64,000 nucleotides of DNA from Posidonia oceanica. Its lineage: Eukaryota > Streptophyta > Magnoliopsida > Alismatales > Posidoniaceae. The stretch spans positions 86,684,001 to 86,748,000 of the forward strand of contig JAZBRS010000020.1 in NCBI GenBank assembly GCA_037176725.1, given 5' to 3'. Numbering within the stretch: the first letter of the stretch is position 1; each line of letters begins with the position of its first letter. A program made the translations under genes and the position numbers. The notes below the pieces were generated by a model. It searched no databases. It saw nothing but the letters and a program-made list of their open reading frames with translations, and had not been told where the DNA came from. Shown one piece after another: positions 43,642 through 55,818 of the stretch.

Positions 43642-45096
43642 ATGGAGTCTCCGGTTGGACAACCGGGTTGCAGTCAGGATGGAGGCAAGTCGTTTGCTGT
43701 TGTGGTAGGGAGTCGTCCGATGGAAGACAACCTTTCCTCTTGGGAACTTTCTGTCAAGAATGGTTGTCCGGCCATCATTCTATCCAATGTTGAGATTGCT
43801 AGGATTTCTGCCCGATATAAGTTGGCCTTGATATTCAAGTTCTTTGCTCAACACCTTCCAAGCTCAGAGATACAACGTGGTCTTTCAAATTAGGGTGTTC
43901 ATGGTGGGACTAATATCTCTATTATCGATCGCCGTCATGTTCTTGTTAATTTTGATACTGAGGTTGAGTTTATGAAGGTTTATACCAAAGAGAGATGGAT
44001 GATGAAGGGTCAGACGATCAAGGTCTTTCGTTGGTCTCCATGGTTCCGACCTGGGATGGAGAGTGAGGTTGCACTAGTGTGGATCTCTTTACTGGCTCTT
44101 CCTTAGTGCTACTTTATACCAGGGTTTATTAAGTCTATTGCTAGAGCCTTTGGTCCTTTGTTAATGGTGGCGTCTACTACTTCGTCCAAGACAACGGTTG
44201 TCTGTGCTCGTTTTTGTGTTGAACTCAACTTAACCAAAGAATATCCCACTAGAATTTATGTTGGCACGGAGACAAAGGGGGACTATCGACAACTGGTTAT
44301 GGAAAATAGACCTGTCTACTATGTCGAGTGCAGCAAACGGGGTCATGTGAGGTTAGAATGTGGAAGGAACCCAGATAAACAGAAAGTTACTCAACAGCCA
44401 GACAACGGAGGCTTTGTGAGGAGACGTCAGGCCATAGGTACTAGAGAAGGACGTAGACCTCAAGGTATTGCTCCAAGGAAGGTGTGGAAACCTATTGGGA
44501 AGATATTCACTTTGCCGTAAGTTTTATCAATATCAGAGAAGGAAGATGTGCTCATTTATGAGGTTTTCAAGAGGCTTTGTGACAATCATGTTGTCCCTGA
44601 CAAGGATGACTTCATGTGGGATGAGGATCTGGAGGTTCGTGAAATGCTGTGTCGTGTGTTTGCTGAGGATGATGCTCCCAGTCTTGATATAGATGGGTTG
44701 GAGGTTGTTTCAGATGTTACGATTCATGTGGGTGAGCCAAAGAATATGGATAGTGTTGTGGTGCATAAGGAGACGTCTCATGATGGTGGTTGCAGGAATA
44801 AAGGTGTTCATAGTGCAGATACATCTCCAAGTAGGGATGGACACAAGACTTCAAAGGGATCGGATAAAGAAGACCCTTGTCCTTCTTCAATTGACAAACC
44901 GCATGGTAGAGGTAGGCCACACAAAATTAAAAATGTTCTTAATGATAGGGGTTACTCCAGTGACAAGGGCAAGGATGACCATGTTGCCAGGTTGGATAGA
45001 ATAGCAGGACCGATGACAAGGAGTAAAACTAGATTTAGTGCTGAGCAGAATCCTTTTTATATTTTATCTAATGAAGATTCTTGTATGGAATGCTAG
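43642..45096 (+). pseudogene. LINE ORF1 (DUF4283 plus zinc knuckle), broken
   Basis: ORF1 proteins bind LINE RNA. From the ATG at 43642 one frame runs 484 codons with in-frame stops at 43891 (TAG), 44104 (TAG) and 44518 (TAA). The DUF4283-type domain spans about 43780-44290: RRHVLVNF, RWMMKGQTIKVFRWSPWFRP, ESEVALVWISLLALP, ARFCVELNL, YPTRIYVG. The knuckle near 44320-44355 reads YYVECSKRGHVRLEC, in which the first cysteine of the usual CxxC is Tyr. The charged tail (44548-45096) is typical of plant L1 ORF1. A few repaired codons would be needed for function. Confidence 0.85.
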
Positions 45097-48000
45097 GGGT
45101 CTCGGGAATCGGCCTACTATTAGACGTTTGAGGTATATGGTTCAATTACATGGCCCGTCATTAGTAGCGGTTTTGGAACCTTTTATTTGTAGTGAACGTG
45201 GTACTGATATTATGTCTTCTTGGGGTTTTGATCATTTTGTTGCTAACAGAGATGGTAATGCTAAAGTTTGGATTTTCAGTAAGAGTTGCATCTAGGCTTC
45301 TTTCATTTCTTCCTGTAGCCAAGGGCTTACTTTGTTGATTAAGATAGGTCTTTATCCTTCTGATTTGCTGGTCAGTTTTGTGTATGCCATTTGTTGTTAC
45401 CAAGAAAGGCGGATGTTGTGGGATTATTTGAGAGAAGTTAGTGGTCAGGGTCTTGATGTTCCTTGGTCGGTGGTTGGGGATTTCAATTTTGTCATTTCAA
45501 GTTCTGAAAAGAAGGGTGGTAGTCCTCACACGTTGGGCATGGAAGAGTTTCGGGAATGCATATATGGTTGTTCTCTTATAGACGTTGGCTTTGCTAGTCC
45601 AGAGTTCACTTCGTGCAATAATCAGCGATGGGAGGATTGCATCCTTGCTCGGTTGGACAGGTGTCTTCTTTGTGCCCGAAGTAGTGATGTTAGTGCTAGG
45701 GTTCGACATCTTCCTCGTATTGCATCTGATCACACGCCCTTACTTGTGGAGTTTTATCAGAATGATGAGTGTGGTGCTAAACCCTTCAAATTTCTAGATG
45801 TTTGGTTACAGGATTCTAATTGCTTATCTATCATTCGGAACTCATGGGAGCAGCATGTGGAGGATGGTGGTGATTTCTTCTTTAGGTGCTTCCTCAAATT
45901 GAAGAGACTTAAGGAGGTGTTAAGTGGGTGGAGTAAGTCTTCCTATGGAGATATTTTCTCTAAAGTTAAGGCAGCTGAAGAGCAGGTTAAGCTTGCTCAA
46001 GAAACAGTGGATGGTTCTTATTCTGAAGCTGGGTTCCAATGCCTGGTTCAAGCTAATCATAAGTTGCATGAGACCTTGTGGGAGGAGGAGTTGTTTTGGA
46101 GTCAAAGGCTCATTGTCAATGGCTAAAGGAGGGTGACAGGAATACATCCTTTTTCCATTTTAGGGTGAAAGGTAAAAGGCAACGAAGCTTTATTCACGCC
46201 ATTAAAAATGATGCAGGACACTGGGTGCATGACAACAAGGCCATTCAGGATGAAGGGATTTTTTTTTTGTGAGAAGTTATTTTCTTCTAAGGGAAATACA
46301 ATTGATGAGGAGTTGTTACACGTCATCCCTAAGATTGTTGAGGATTCTATTGTTCTAACTGCCATTCTTGATCATGATGAGGTATGAAAACTCTACAATC
46401 TATGCCTTCTCAGGCTGCTACAGGGCCAGATGGATTTTCTATTAAATTTTATGTGGACACCTGGGACATCATTAATAATGATATGCTTCAGTTGATTAAG
46501 TATTTCTTTGTGGGAGGTAAATTGCATAGAAGTATTTCTTCTTCTCTTATATGCTTGATTCCTAAAGTTGATCATCCTGCTAGTTTTGCTAAGTTTAGAC
46601 TGATTAGTGTTAGTAATGCTGTTTCTAAAATTATTTCTAAGATCATTAATAACAGATTGGTTCCTTTCCTTCCCAAGATGATTAGTGAGGAACAAGTTGG
46701 TTTTGTCAAAGGTAGGGACATTTATGATAATATACAACTGGCTCAGGAGGTTATCACGGATTTAGATAAGAAGTGTAGAAGGAGTAATATCCTTCTTAAA
46801 TTAGACATGTTGAAGGCTTATGATAGAATGGAGTGGTCTTTCCTTTTTGCAGTTCTGCAGAAATTCGGTTTCTCTTGCCACTTCATTGAGATTATAAAAT
46901 GGACTTTGAATAACAATTGGTTTACTCTTCTCATAAATGGTAAGCAGAGTGGATTCTTCAAGTCTTCCTGAGGGTTGAAGCAAGGGGATCCTTTGTCACC
47001 ATCCTTGTTCATTCTGGCTCAGGAGGTGTTCAGTAGAGGACTTAAGAAGCTCTATGAGGATGGCAGATGTCTGCATTTTGCCACGTCAGGTAAAGGCCTT
47101 GGACCATCGCATTTATTCTTTGCTGATGATGCTCTTATTTTTTGTAGAGCTTCCTCTGTTACAATATCTATTTTAATGGATTTCATGATGGCCTATGACA
47201 AAGCTTTTGGTCAACACATGGGTAGAAATAAATGCACGTATTTTTGGCGTAAGGGCCTTCTCACTAATGAACAAGTTGAGCAAATCACTGGTTTTTTTAG
47301 AGGTTCATGGCCTCTTCAGTATTTAGGGGCTCCTATCGCTTTGGGAAGAATGTGTTCATCTTTTTTCACTATTTTGATGGAGAAGATTAGGGGGGCTGGC
47401 AAGTTGGAATAATAGATTTCTTTCTATGAGTGGCCGGCTAATCTTGATAAAGCATGTCCTTTCCTTTATTCCAGTGCATATTTTTGCAACAATGAAAGTT
47501 CCGGAAGGAGTGTTGAAGCATATTGAGAAAATGTTTTGTGATTTTTTGTGGGGTTGGCATGATGGTAGAAGAAAGTTTCATTGGGTAAGATGGAGTTCTT
47601 GCACATCCTCTTTTTGTGAAATTGGCCCTGGGATTCAGAATTTACATGATGTTCATCATTTGCTCAATATCAAGAGTTGTTGGAAGTTACAGCTAAAGAG
47701 TCTCTTTGGAGTAAATTTTGCAACATTAAATACAAGGTGGTTGTTAGTGGATGGCTAAAACATCATTCATTTGCTTCTTTAAGATGGACGAAGCTGATGG
47801 AGGTTGTTCCTTGGGTAGTCTCAAATTCTAAATGGATGATTGATAAAGGGATAGGTCTTTTTGGATGGATAATTGGTGGTTTGAGGGTATTCTCTTTGAA
47901 AAGTTGGGTGTTTCTAGATGGGCTAATTTAAACGTCTCCATCTGTGACGTTTTTCATCATAATGACCTGTTTATTGATGATATTGGTGATGATTTCGTTC

Positions 48001-49181
48001 TTCTTTGGAGAATGTGGGGGAATCTTCAGAAGCTTCAGATTGATCCTGAGGGTGGTGAATACAAGCTTATTTGGGTGCATTCAGCGAGTGGACATTTTTC
48101 TATCCAGAGCATGGCATCTAAGCTCCACTTGAATTGTAAGAAGTCTCGCTATGCCCAATTAATTTGGTCAGCCTTCTTGCCCTCCAAGGTCTCTCTTTTT
48201 CTTTGGAGATTGAGTTGCAAAGGGGTGGCTGTGGATCAGAATGTGCAATTTAAAGCTATCACTTTGGTTTCCAAATGCAACTGTTGCTTACAAGGACACA
48301 TAGAGACGTTGGAGCACTTATTCTTCTAGAGTGACTTGGCAATTTTCTTGTGGCATTTTTTTGGAGATTTATTGCATATGGAGGTCTTGCATGTTCTAGT
48401 CTCTACTATTAGGCATTGGTTTAAGGAAGCTAGCCAAGTGTCTTACAGAGGAACGCTTATTGGTTTGCTTCCAGAGTTCTTATGCTGCCATATTTGGAGG
48501 GAGTGTTGTTCTCGTAGATTTTCCTCCAGGACACATTCAGTTATGTAGGTATTATCTTTTCTTATAGCTGACTTCAATTTTGTTCTTGAAGGTAAAAAAT
48601 TCAAGTTTCTGGGAGGAGGTATGTCGGCACTTTCTAGATGTGGTTTCCACATCCCTAGCACATTGGAGATGTGGTATATGATTTTGAAGTGGATGCTACC
48701 TAAGATGGGTCTTAAGGGGATTGTGGATGGTTCTAGTTCTTTATCTTCTTCAAGTGGAGGGGGTATTGTTCGAAACAATGATGGTATAGTTAATTTGGCT
48801 TTCTCTCATTATTATGGGAATGTTACCAATAATGATGCAGAAATGAGGGCTGTTTGGGATCTTATTAGCACTGGCTTGACATTATCTATTGTGGAATCTG
48901 ATTCTGAGGCTGTTATTCATATGATTACTGGTAAGATGACCATTCAGTGGAAATGTAGTAGATGGTGCAAATTGATTCAACGACATCCTATGTTCGATGG
49001 CATATGCTTTTCTCATTCTTATCGTGAGAGCAATTTTGCAGCAGATTTCTTGGCCAAGTTGGGAGGACACTCTAGAGCAGATAGTAGCTATCAATCTTTC
49101 ATTGATCTTCCTAGGGAATTGCATGGTTTATGCAACCTAGACAGATGGGGCATTCCTTCAATCCGTCATAAGATCAAGTAG
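45071..49181 (+). pseudogene. LINE ORF2 (endonuclease, RT, RNase H), broken
   Basis: Domains in order: APE-type endonuclease (45071-45760; WNARGLG, VVGDFNFV, SDHTPLL); linker with QWLKEGDRNTSFFH (46100-46150); reverse transcriptase (46420-47400; PDGFSIKFY, QVGFVKGR, LKLDMLKAYDRMEW, LKQGDPLSP, FADD at 47119-47130); zf-RVT region (48060-48320; FLPSKVSLFLWRL, CNCC); and a C-terminal RNase H of the RVT_3 type (48620-49170; NNDAEMRAV, ESDSEAVIHMI, ESNFAADFLAKLG). Stops occur at 45293, 46969 (probably CGA to TGA before GLKQGDPL), 48327 and 48546. Frameshifts lie near 46100, 46265 (T-run), 46385, 47395 (G-run), about 47690 and about 47870. Order and motifs are those of plant L1. Confidence 0.9.
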
Positions 49182-49507
49182 TGGTAGTGTGTTGTAGTTA
49201 TTTTACTAGTGATGTTTGTATTAAGTACTCGAACACTTTCCTACTCCTTTCTCTTTTTCCCACAAGGGCCGGGTTTTTGGGATTTGAGATGGAGGGTGTT
49301 CTGGCTTTGTGTACACTGCACAAATGCCACCCTAGTGTTAGTGGGCCGATTTTGGTTTTTACTAGTTCTACTAGGTGTTTATTCTTTTTGAATAATAAAG
49401 TAGCCTGTTTGCTCTGAGTACTCTATAACTTAGGGGTGTGTCCTTGAGTTACTTATGTAGCCTATGCGCTTGTAACCTTCTCATCATTAATAAAGGTTGC
49501 CTTTTAT

Positions 49508-49513
49508 GTGTGT

Positions 49514-49561
<48 letters not shown>

Positions 49562-49608
49562 ATGTATATATATGTATATATATGTATATATGTATATGTA
49601 TATATATG

Positions 49609-49651
<43 letters not shown>

Positions 49652-49652
49652 A
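49508..49652. repeat. (TG)n-(TATG)n-(TG)n microsatellite
   Basis: It starts right after the LINE 3' UTR, where a poly(A) tail would be expected. The frames at 49438-49752 are its translation. Confidence 0.9.
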
Positions 49653-49999
49653 TACGAGGGTGGAGCATATTGAGGGCCGTCGGACTTGATGAAAACCTAG
49701 AAGGGCACTGAGGGTAAAAAAAATGAGAACAAGTTAAGTGGCACATAGGCAAAATTGGTTACCCCCCTGTGAAAAGAATTATTATAGTAGAAAGCAATTG
49801 GGGTCAACTAAGTTGTAAAACCTGAGAGGGTTGGCTTGGTCGATAAAAATGCTCACATGGTTAATACCTTTAAACAAACACCATGTGCTTTATCTATACA
49901 AGCTAACGATGATTAGTACGTTGGAGGTATTCCCTCTCACGTGTTGTTGAGGCTTGCAATAGATCCCTCAGCCAATAACAATCGTCTTAGGTACCTTAC
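49653..49999. other. Unassigned intergenic stretch
   Basis: About 350 bp of unique-looking AT-rich sequence with no open frame, terminal repeats or match to other parts of the window. It is the left flank of element E; the five bases before the LTR are CTTAC. Confidence 0.5.
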
Positions 50000-50689
50000 T
50001 GTAGTAATCCCAATCAGAATCAGGCTTACTATTGGCAGCGAGGTCCGAGGAGGAGGGCTCAACTCGAAAACACTTAAAACAGAGGAGAAAAGATAAGAAA
50101 AGAAGAAGATAAGACAATTCAGAGTCGCCACCGTGTCTATTATCGGGAGACAAGGAAAATCGAGGGAAATGCATGAGTTAACATGCAAAACCAAGCAAGA
50201 AATGCAAAGCAAAGCTATGCAAAGGAAAACAAATGCAAATACATGCAAGTGAGAAGACTCATGCCTAGGATAAGGGTGATATGGTCATTACGGGCTAAAA
50301 GACTGGGCAAGGACTCCTGTTACACGCGGGGAAGGTGTTAGGCACCCTCGACACGCCCAAGAATCGGTCTTTCTAGGCTTACACTCGCATACGCAGGGAA
50401 ATGCAGATTGGAATGCCTAAATGCCAATGAATGCCAGAATGAATGCTCATAGGTGTGCTCTAAGTGGTAGGATGCAATGCAAGGAAAGTAAACGTGCAGT
50501 CTAAATGCTCAGCAGCGCTGTCTGTGTTCCGAGCCGGGCGAAACTGGGCTCGTGAGAACTCCAGGCAGTAAGCATCACTACCCTATATGCAAATGCAAGC
50601 GGAAAAGCAAAACAACGGTAAAACCATGCAGATGCAGGCGACATGCAAGAGAAAACGACGTAAAGCACGCGAAATAATGCAAGAAACGA

Positions 50690-51000
50690 GAGCGGCACGC
50701 AAAACGGTGCAAGAAAGCAAGATCGGCATGCAAAATAGTGCCAGAAACAAAGCGGGCACGCGAAACGGTGCCAAAAGCGAAGCAGGCACGCAAAACGGTG
50801 CCAAAGGCGAAGCGGGCACGCAAAACGGTGCCAAAGACAAAGCGGGCACGCAAAACGGTGCCAAAAACAAAGCGAGCACGCGAAATGGTGCCAAAAGTGA
50901 AGCGGGCACGCAAAACGGTGCAAGAAAACAAAGCAGGCACATGAAACGGTGCCAAAAGCAAAGCTGGCACGCAAAACGGTGCCAAAAGCGGCGGAATAAA
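50690..51000 (-). repeat. 30-bp minisatellite in the E LTR
   Basis: About ten units of 30 nt read GGGCACGCAAAACGGTGCCA with an AAAGCGAAGC end. In sense this is TGGCACCGTTTTGCGTGCCC, so each unit has a GGCAC...GTGCC dyad. Frames of 150-275 aa on both strands (50501-51405, 50587-51045) are translations of this array. It is equivalent in position to the A and C minisatellites. Confidence 0.9.
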
Positions 51001-51719
51001 ACCTCGACAAAACCATGCAGATGCAAATGCAAAGAGAGAGGATAAGAAAAGCGAAAGGGGAGGCAGACAGTGTGTGTGTGAGAACAGACACTGTTTAAGG
51101 GCTACACAGAGTAGGTGTGAAGACCTACAATGTGGAAAATGAGCAAGTGGAGGGATTACCACTGCTTTGTGACTGTTTCCCACTAAACCGCCCCACGATG
51201 TGTCTCGCACGCTGCCCAAAGCTCGCGGTGCGATTGGATCGGGGAAAAGGGGGAAGAAAGTCATAATTAGTGGTGAATCCAAGGGAAACGCAACGCAAAG
51301 CACCTGGGAATACGCAAAAGGGGAACGGAATTGATGGGTAAGAAGAGGAAGTCCTATTCTACATATTCGAGGAAACAAAAAGCGAAAACGATGCATGCAA
51401 TGCAAATGGTATGCAAATGAATGCTGTGCAGGGGTTCAAAAGGATGTACCTGGGAAATCTGAAGCCTGATCTGAGATCTGCTTAGTCCATGCTGAAGAGC
51501 GCTTCGCTAGGGTCGTCCGGGTAGCTTATTTGAGAAGATCCAACGGCCGGATCGGAAGATATTCCAGCTTCAAAGCAGAGGGCCAGAACAGGGGAGAAGA
51601 ATGGATCTAAGTGTACAGGAGGTCCTAGGGGTGTGCAAAACAGGTCCTCCCTTGTGAATGGGAGCTAATGACACTTAAATGTGTGCAAAGGATGCAAAAT
51701 ACTAGAATGCATGAGTGTA

Positions 51720-52560
51720 ATGCATGCAGAATGCAAGAAAAAGGCTTAAGGGTGATTTTTCAGAAAATTGGAGATTTAAATGCAATTTTTGAAAGGATGG
51801 GGGTCTAAATGCAAAGATTTTGAAAAGTTTGGGGCTTTTATTCAAGGATTTTGAAAAGTTTGGGGGGGGGTCTGCATGCAATTTTACAAAAGACAGGGTT
51901 TAAAATGCAATTTTCCAAGATGAATATGCATCAGGACAAACTTTTGAAATCATGTGGCAAGTTAGAATGCAATTTTGAAATCATTAGGGTCTAAAATGCA
52001 ATTTTTCCAGCAAAACAGGGATCTAGTGGGTCTGGGAATGCAGATGGGGGACCTATATGCAATTTTCCAAACATGTGGGGACTAAAATGCAATTTTATAA
52101 GCAAAATATGCATTTAAATGATTTTTATAAGCATGCAGAGGACCTATGTGCAATTTTCAAATTATGCAGGGTCAAAAATGCAATTTTATAAGCAAAATAT
52201 GCATTTAAATGACTACTGTGCATTGAGGAAGGACCTATATGCAAAAATCAAAAAACATGGGGGAAATAATGCAATGTAGTAAACAAAAATTGGAAAATAA
52301 AAGCTAAGTTAACAGGATAGAGGACTAAATTGCAATTAAAGAAAACAGTAAGGACCTAAAATGCAATTTTATATGGCAAACTTAATGCATTAAATCAAAT
52401 TAATCAATTGCAGGACTAACATGCAATAATCAAAAGCTGGAGGGCCAGAATCAAATTTATTACTGAAGGAAAGCACAGTAAAAGGACTGACATGCAAATA
52501 AAAAGAACTACATATTTTTCATGCAATTTTATATGATTTTAATTCAGAATTAAATGGATT
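51720..52560 (-). repeat. Dispersed ATGCAATTTT phrases in the E LTR
   Basis: More than a dozen copies of a phrase like GGACCTAtATGCAATTTTcc or CTAAAATGCAATTTTATAAG occur at 35-70-bp steps. A related set fills the same LTR compartment in C. Regulatory sites and decayed tandem repeats are both possible. Confidence 0.7.
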
Positions 52561-55500
52561 TAATCAGATGAAGGACCTGAGAGTAATAAAGCAAGAACTG
52601 AGACCAAAAATGCAATATGTGGTAAAATAGCAAATATAACAAAAAATAAAGGCACAGTAACATTCAGATCGTCGACCACTGTAGCAGTTGCTACCAGTGG
52701 CCGACAGAGGGAGCAAAGGGGGTGCTGGTGCAGCGTAGACCGGCGGGCGGGCTTCACCAGAGCTCGACGGAGACCGGAGCAACATCGGCGAACAGCGACG
52801 CTGCCTGGAGCAGGCCGGAGGAGACGTCGGAGGTCTACAGACCTGCTCGGAGGCAGGCCGGCCGATTAGCGCAGCGTCGGCAAGTTCTGACGGCAGAGAC
52901 ATGCTTCTGGGGTCCGTGCGGAGTTGGGGCGCCGGTTGGAGTGACGTTCTGCAGACTGGAGCGGCGGGACGAGCTCGAAGCTCGCCGGAGAAGACAGAGT
53001 TGACCCGGCATTGACTCGACACAGGAGAGAGAGAAATCCCAGGCTGATGGGCGGAAAAGCAAGAGAGGAGGAAGACTAATCTACGGGTGAAGAAAGCTAC
53101 CTGTTTCCGTGGCTGAGGAGTCCCCTTTGCAGAAGGCGGTGAGCTCAGTCTGGCTGCTGCGGGCGTCGTCTGCTGCTCGCGAGGATCGGAGTCGCTTCCA
53201 CGGAGCCCTCCGGTGCTTCCCAGATGCTTGGCCGCGAGCTTTGAAGACCGGTGGATGGATTTGAAATTTTTGGGTGCACAGAGACAGGCGGAGGCCGGGG
53301 GAGGTGTCCACTGCCCCTCAGGCCGGATGGGAGCTGCCGGTGAATTTCTGGGGGCTGGGCGAATGTCTCTGGATGGCTAGCTTAGGTCGTGGTGGACTGT
53401 AGGTAAGGTTTGTAGATGGGGTGACTTTCTGGCAGAGAGAGGTCACAGGTGTTTGTAGTGCTGGTCTTGGCTTGTGAGGGGGGAGAAGGCTGGGGTTCAG
53501 GTGGCCTGAGATGGTGGTGTTCTAGTGAGGAAGTGGGAGAAGTTTGGATGGATTTGGGGCTCAGTAGAGGTGGCAATTTTGGAAGAAGTTGCGTTGGGTT
53601 GCTGCTGAGAATTTTGGGTGTCCGGGGGTGATTTCAGGGATGGCTCTAGTCGTGGAAGGAAGGGAAGGAATGCTGGGATTCAGGGTGGATTTGGGGGATG
53701 AATTGGAGGGAGTTTGAGGACTGATGGAGGCTCTGATGTGGTCGGGAAAGAAGAGGGGGAAGAGCTGGTTCTTGCAGTGGAAGGAGGAAGGGATTTGGGC
53801 GCTGGGAATTCTCTGGATTCCTTTGCTCTCTCTCGGACGACAAAAAGCGTGGAAGGAGGTGAAGCCCGGAGGTTTTTTAAGCAGAGGAGGAAGCTGCTGG
53901 GCGCGCTGTGGATTTTGAAATCCCATCGGCGCCGAACACTGCAGCTGATGGAGACGAGCGGCGAGGGAGACAGGCAGTAAATGCCCTCCCAGAGGATCCG
54001 CTGAGTGCAAGAGGAGGAAGGTGGACTGGTGCTGAGGTGATCGGGAGGGAGAAGCGAAGTTGAATTTCAAAGAAGAGGAGGGAGTTGGTTCATGGGAGGA
54101 GGAAGGGAAATCCGAGGAAGAAGAAGGAAGAAGAAGAAAGGTGGAACGCGGGCTGAAGGTCGCAGGCCGGGCTGTGCGAAGAAAAAAGAAAAAGAAAGAA
54201 AAGAAAGAAGGAAGGTGGAACGGGCCGGACTGGGCCCAGCAGGAGAAAGAAAAGAAGAAGAAAAAGGAAGAAAGAGAGAAATGGAAGGGAAAAAGAGGAG
54301 AAATAAATTAGATAAAAATAAAATAAAAATAGATAAAAATATTAGAATGGTTGTGTTTTAAGTTAGGACCTTGATTAAGTTTTTTAATGATCGTTTTTGG
54401 TTAGTTAATTAGGTTTAGAGGAATTTTGGGTTTGATTAGGGTTTTAAGGGTTTTCTTTGTTTTTGATTTGTTTTTTACTTTAATTAAATGTTTGTTAAGC
54501 CTTTTAAGTTGTTTTTTTTTAATTATGTTTTTCTTGTTAAGTACTCGGGATGTTAATTAGGATTTTTTTTAAAGTTTGCTTTTAAATTAATTAGAGTGGG
54601 TTTTAGATTTTTGGGTTTTTAGTCTTTTAGGATTTTTATTAAGTCTTCTTTAAATTATATTTTGATCTTTTGTTTGTTAAGTTTTCTTGATGTTTTTTAG
54701 TTAAGTTTCTCTTGTTTAATTAAGTGCTTTTAAATCTTTGATTGTTTCTTCTTTTTTTTCTTTTTAATTAAGTTTTTAAGTTGTTCTTTTTAGATTTGTT
54801 AAGTTAAGTTTTCCATTAATTATTTGTCTTAGTGTTTTTAATTGTTTTCCTTCTTCTTAGGGTTTGGTTTTTGATTATTTTTTAGTGGGGTTTTTACTTT
54901 GCTTGTTTTTGGTTACATTTTAGTTTTTTCCTTGATTTTACAGCATTTTCTTTTGGTTTGTTTTGCATTCTTTAGCTTGCATTCTTAGTTTTCTATTTTA
55001 GCTAGATTTAGTTGGGTTTAGGTTTTTAATTGTTTGTTTAATGTTTTTAATTATTTTTCTTAGGGTTTTGGTTTGTTTTCCTTTTGTTTTAGAGTTTTAG
55101 AGGTTTTTAAGGGTTTTTTAGGGACTTAGTAAAAGAAGGAAAAAGAAAAGGAGAAGGAGGAGGAAAAGGGAGAAGAGGAGGAATAAAGGGGAAAGAGAGG
55201 AGTTGAAAGAAAATAATTCTTTTGAAAGTCAAAGAAAATGCAAAAAATAAGATAAAAATAGGAATAAGATTGAGAAGAGATAGGAGCACAAGGGGGGCCC
55301 ACAGCCCGGCAAGAAAAAGGGAGAGAAGGGGATGCAAAGAAGGAGGATAATCAGGAGAGAGAGAGGAGAGAGAAAAGAATAATCCAAGAGAGAGAAAACG
55401 ATAATTTGGGTAAATGGAGGGTTTAAAGGTTATGAAAAGGGGTGAAAGTTGGGGAATGTGTAGCCTAGGGTCTCTAGTGTTGGTCCTAGGGCTTTGGTTT

Positions 55501-55818
55501 AGTTTTGAGAAGGTTTTAAAAGGGTTTTGAGGTGTAGAAAAGGGGTAGTTTTACCTAGGCTTTCTAGGGTTTTTGGGAATGGTTTTGGGTTGAGTATTTC
55601 TAAGTGTTTGGGTAGGTTTGCTAAGTAGGGGGTGATAGGTTTTCCTATGGTTTTTGGGTAAGTTTTGGGCTTGGGAAATAGGTGTAGGCTTAGGTCAAGT
55701 TTAGGCTTGATTTGAAGAGAAAGGTGAAAAAGGTTGTGGTTGTTTTGACCTAGGTTTAGATCCAGAAGTCACCAGAAGGTCCCAATTGGTTCAAGCCTGT
55801 CAAGATGGGGTGTCAACA

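Larger units (their letters stand above)
43036..49507 (+). mobile_element. L1-type LINE, near full length, inactive
   Basis: A 5' leader of about 600 bp is followed by ORF1 and by ORF2, which overlaps it by 26 bp in another frame, then a 3' UTR with AATAAA at 49489-49494. The element then runs into a (TG)n repeat instead of a poly(A) tail. Several stops and frameshifts show it is old. No clear target duplication is visible because both flanks are microsatellites. L1-type machinery of this kind is the expected source of the retroposed insert at 2421-2697. Confidence 0.85.
50000..55818 (-). mobile_element. 3' LTR of element E (5.8 kb)
   Basis: The minus-strand LTR runs from TGTTGACACCCCATCTTGAC at 55818 to GGATTACTACA at 50000. 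Sense order: CCTAGG/CCTAAACC tract (55440-55740), pyrimidine-rich tract (55120-55400), A-rich tract (54360-55110), GA/CT tract (54060-54310), GC-rich exon-like part (52650-54050), donor-like GGAAACAG|GTAGC (53096-53105), TTGCAT repeats (51720-52560), minisatellite (50690-51000) and conserved tail (50000-50380). It is very long for an LTR but comparable with Ogre elements. Its body matches the C LTR (for example 51440-51590 with 10660-10800). The long frames in it are low-complexity or GC-rich and unsupported. Confidence 0.85.

Noticed and set aside
49653..49999. 5' piece of another LINE or a small RNA gene
   Set aside because: No motif, terminal repeat, box element or open frame supports it.
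50501..51405. Long open frames of 150-275 aa on both strands
   Set aside because: They are translations of the 30-bp minisatellite in the E LTR. Open frames in several frames at once and monotonous peptides argue against a gene.
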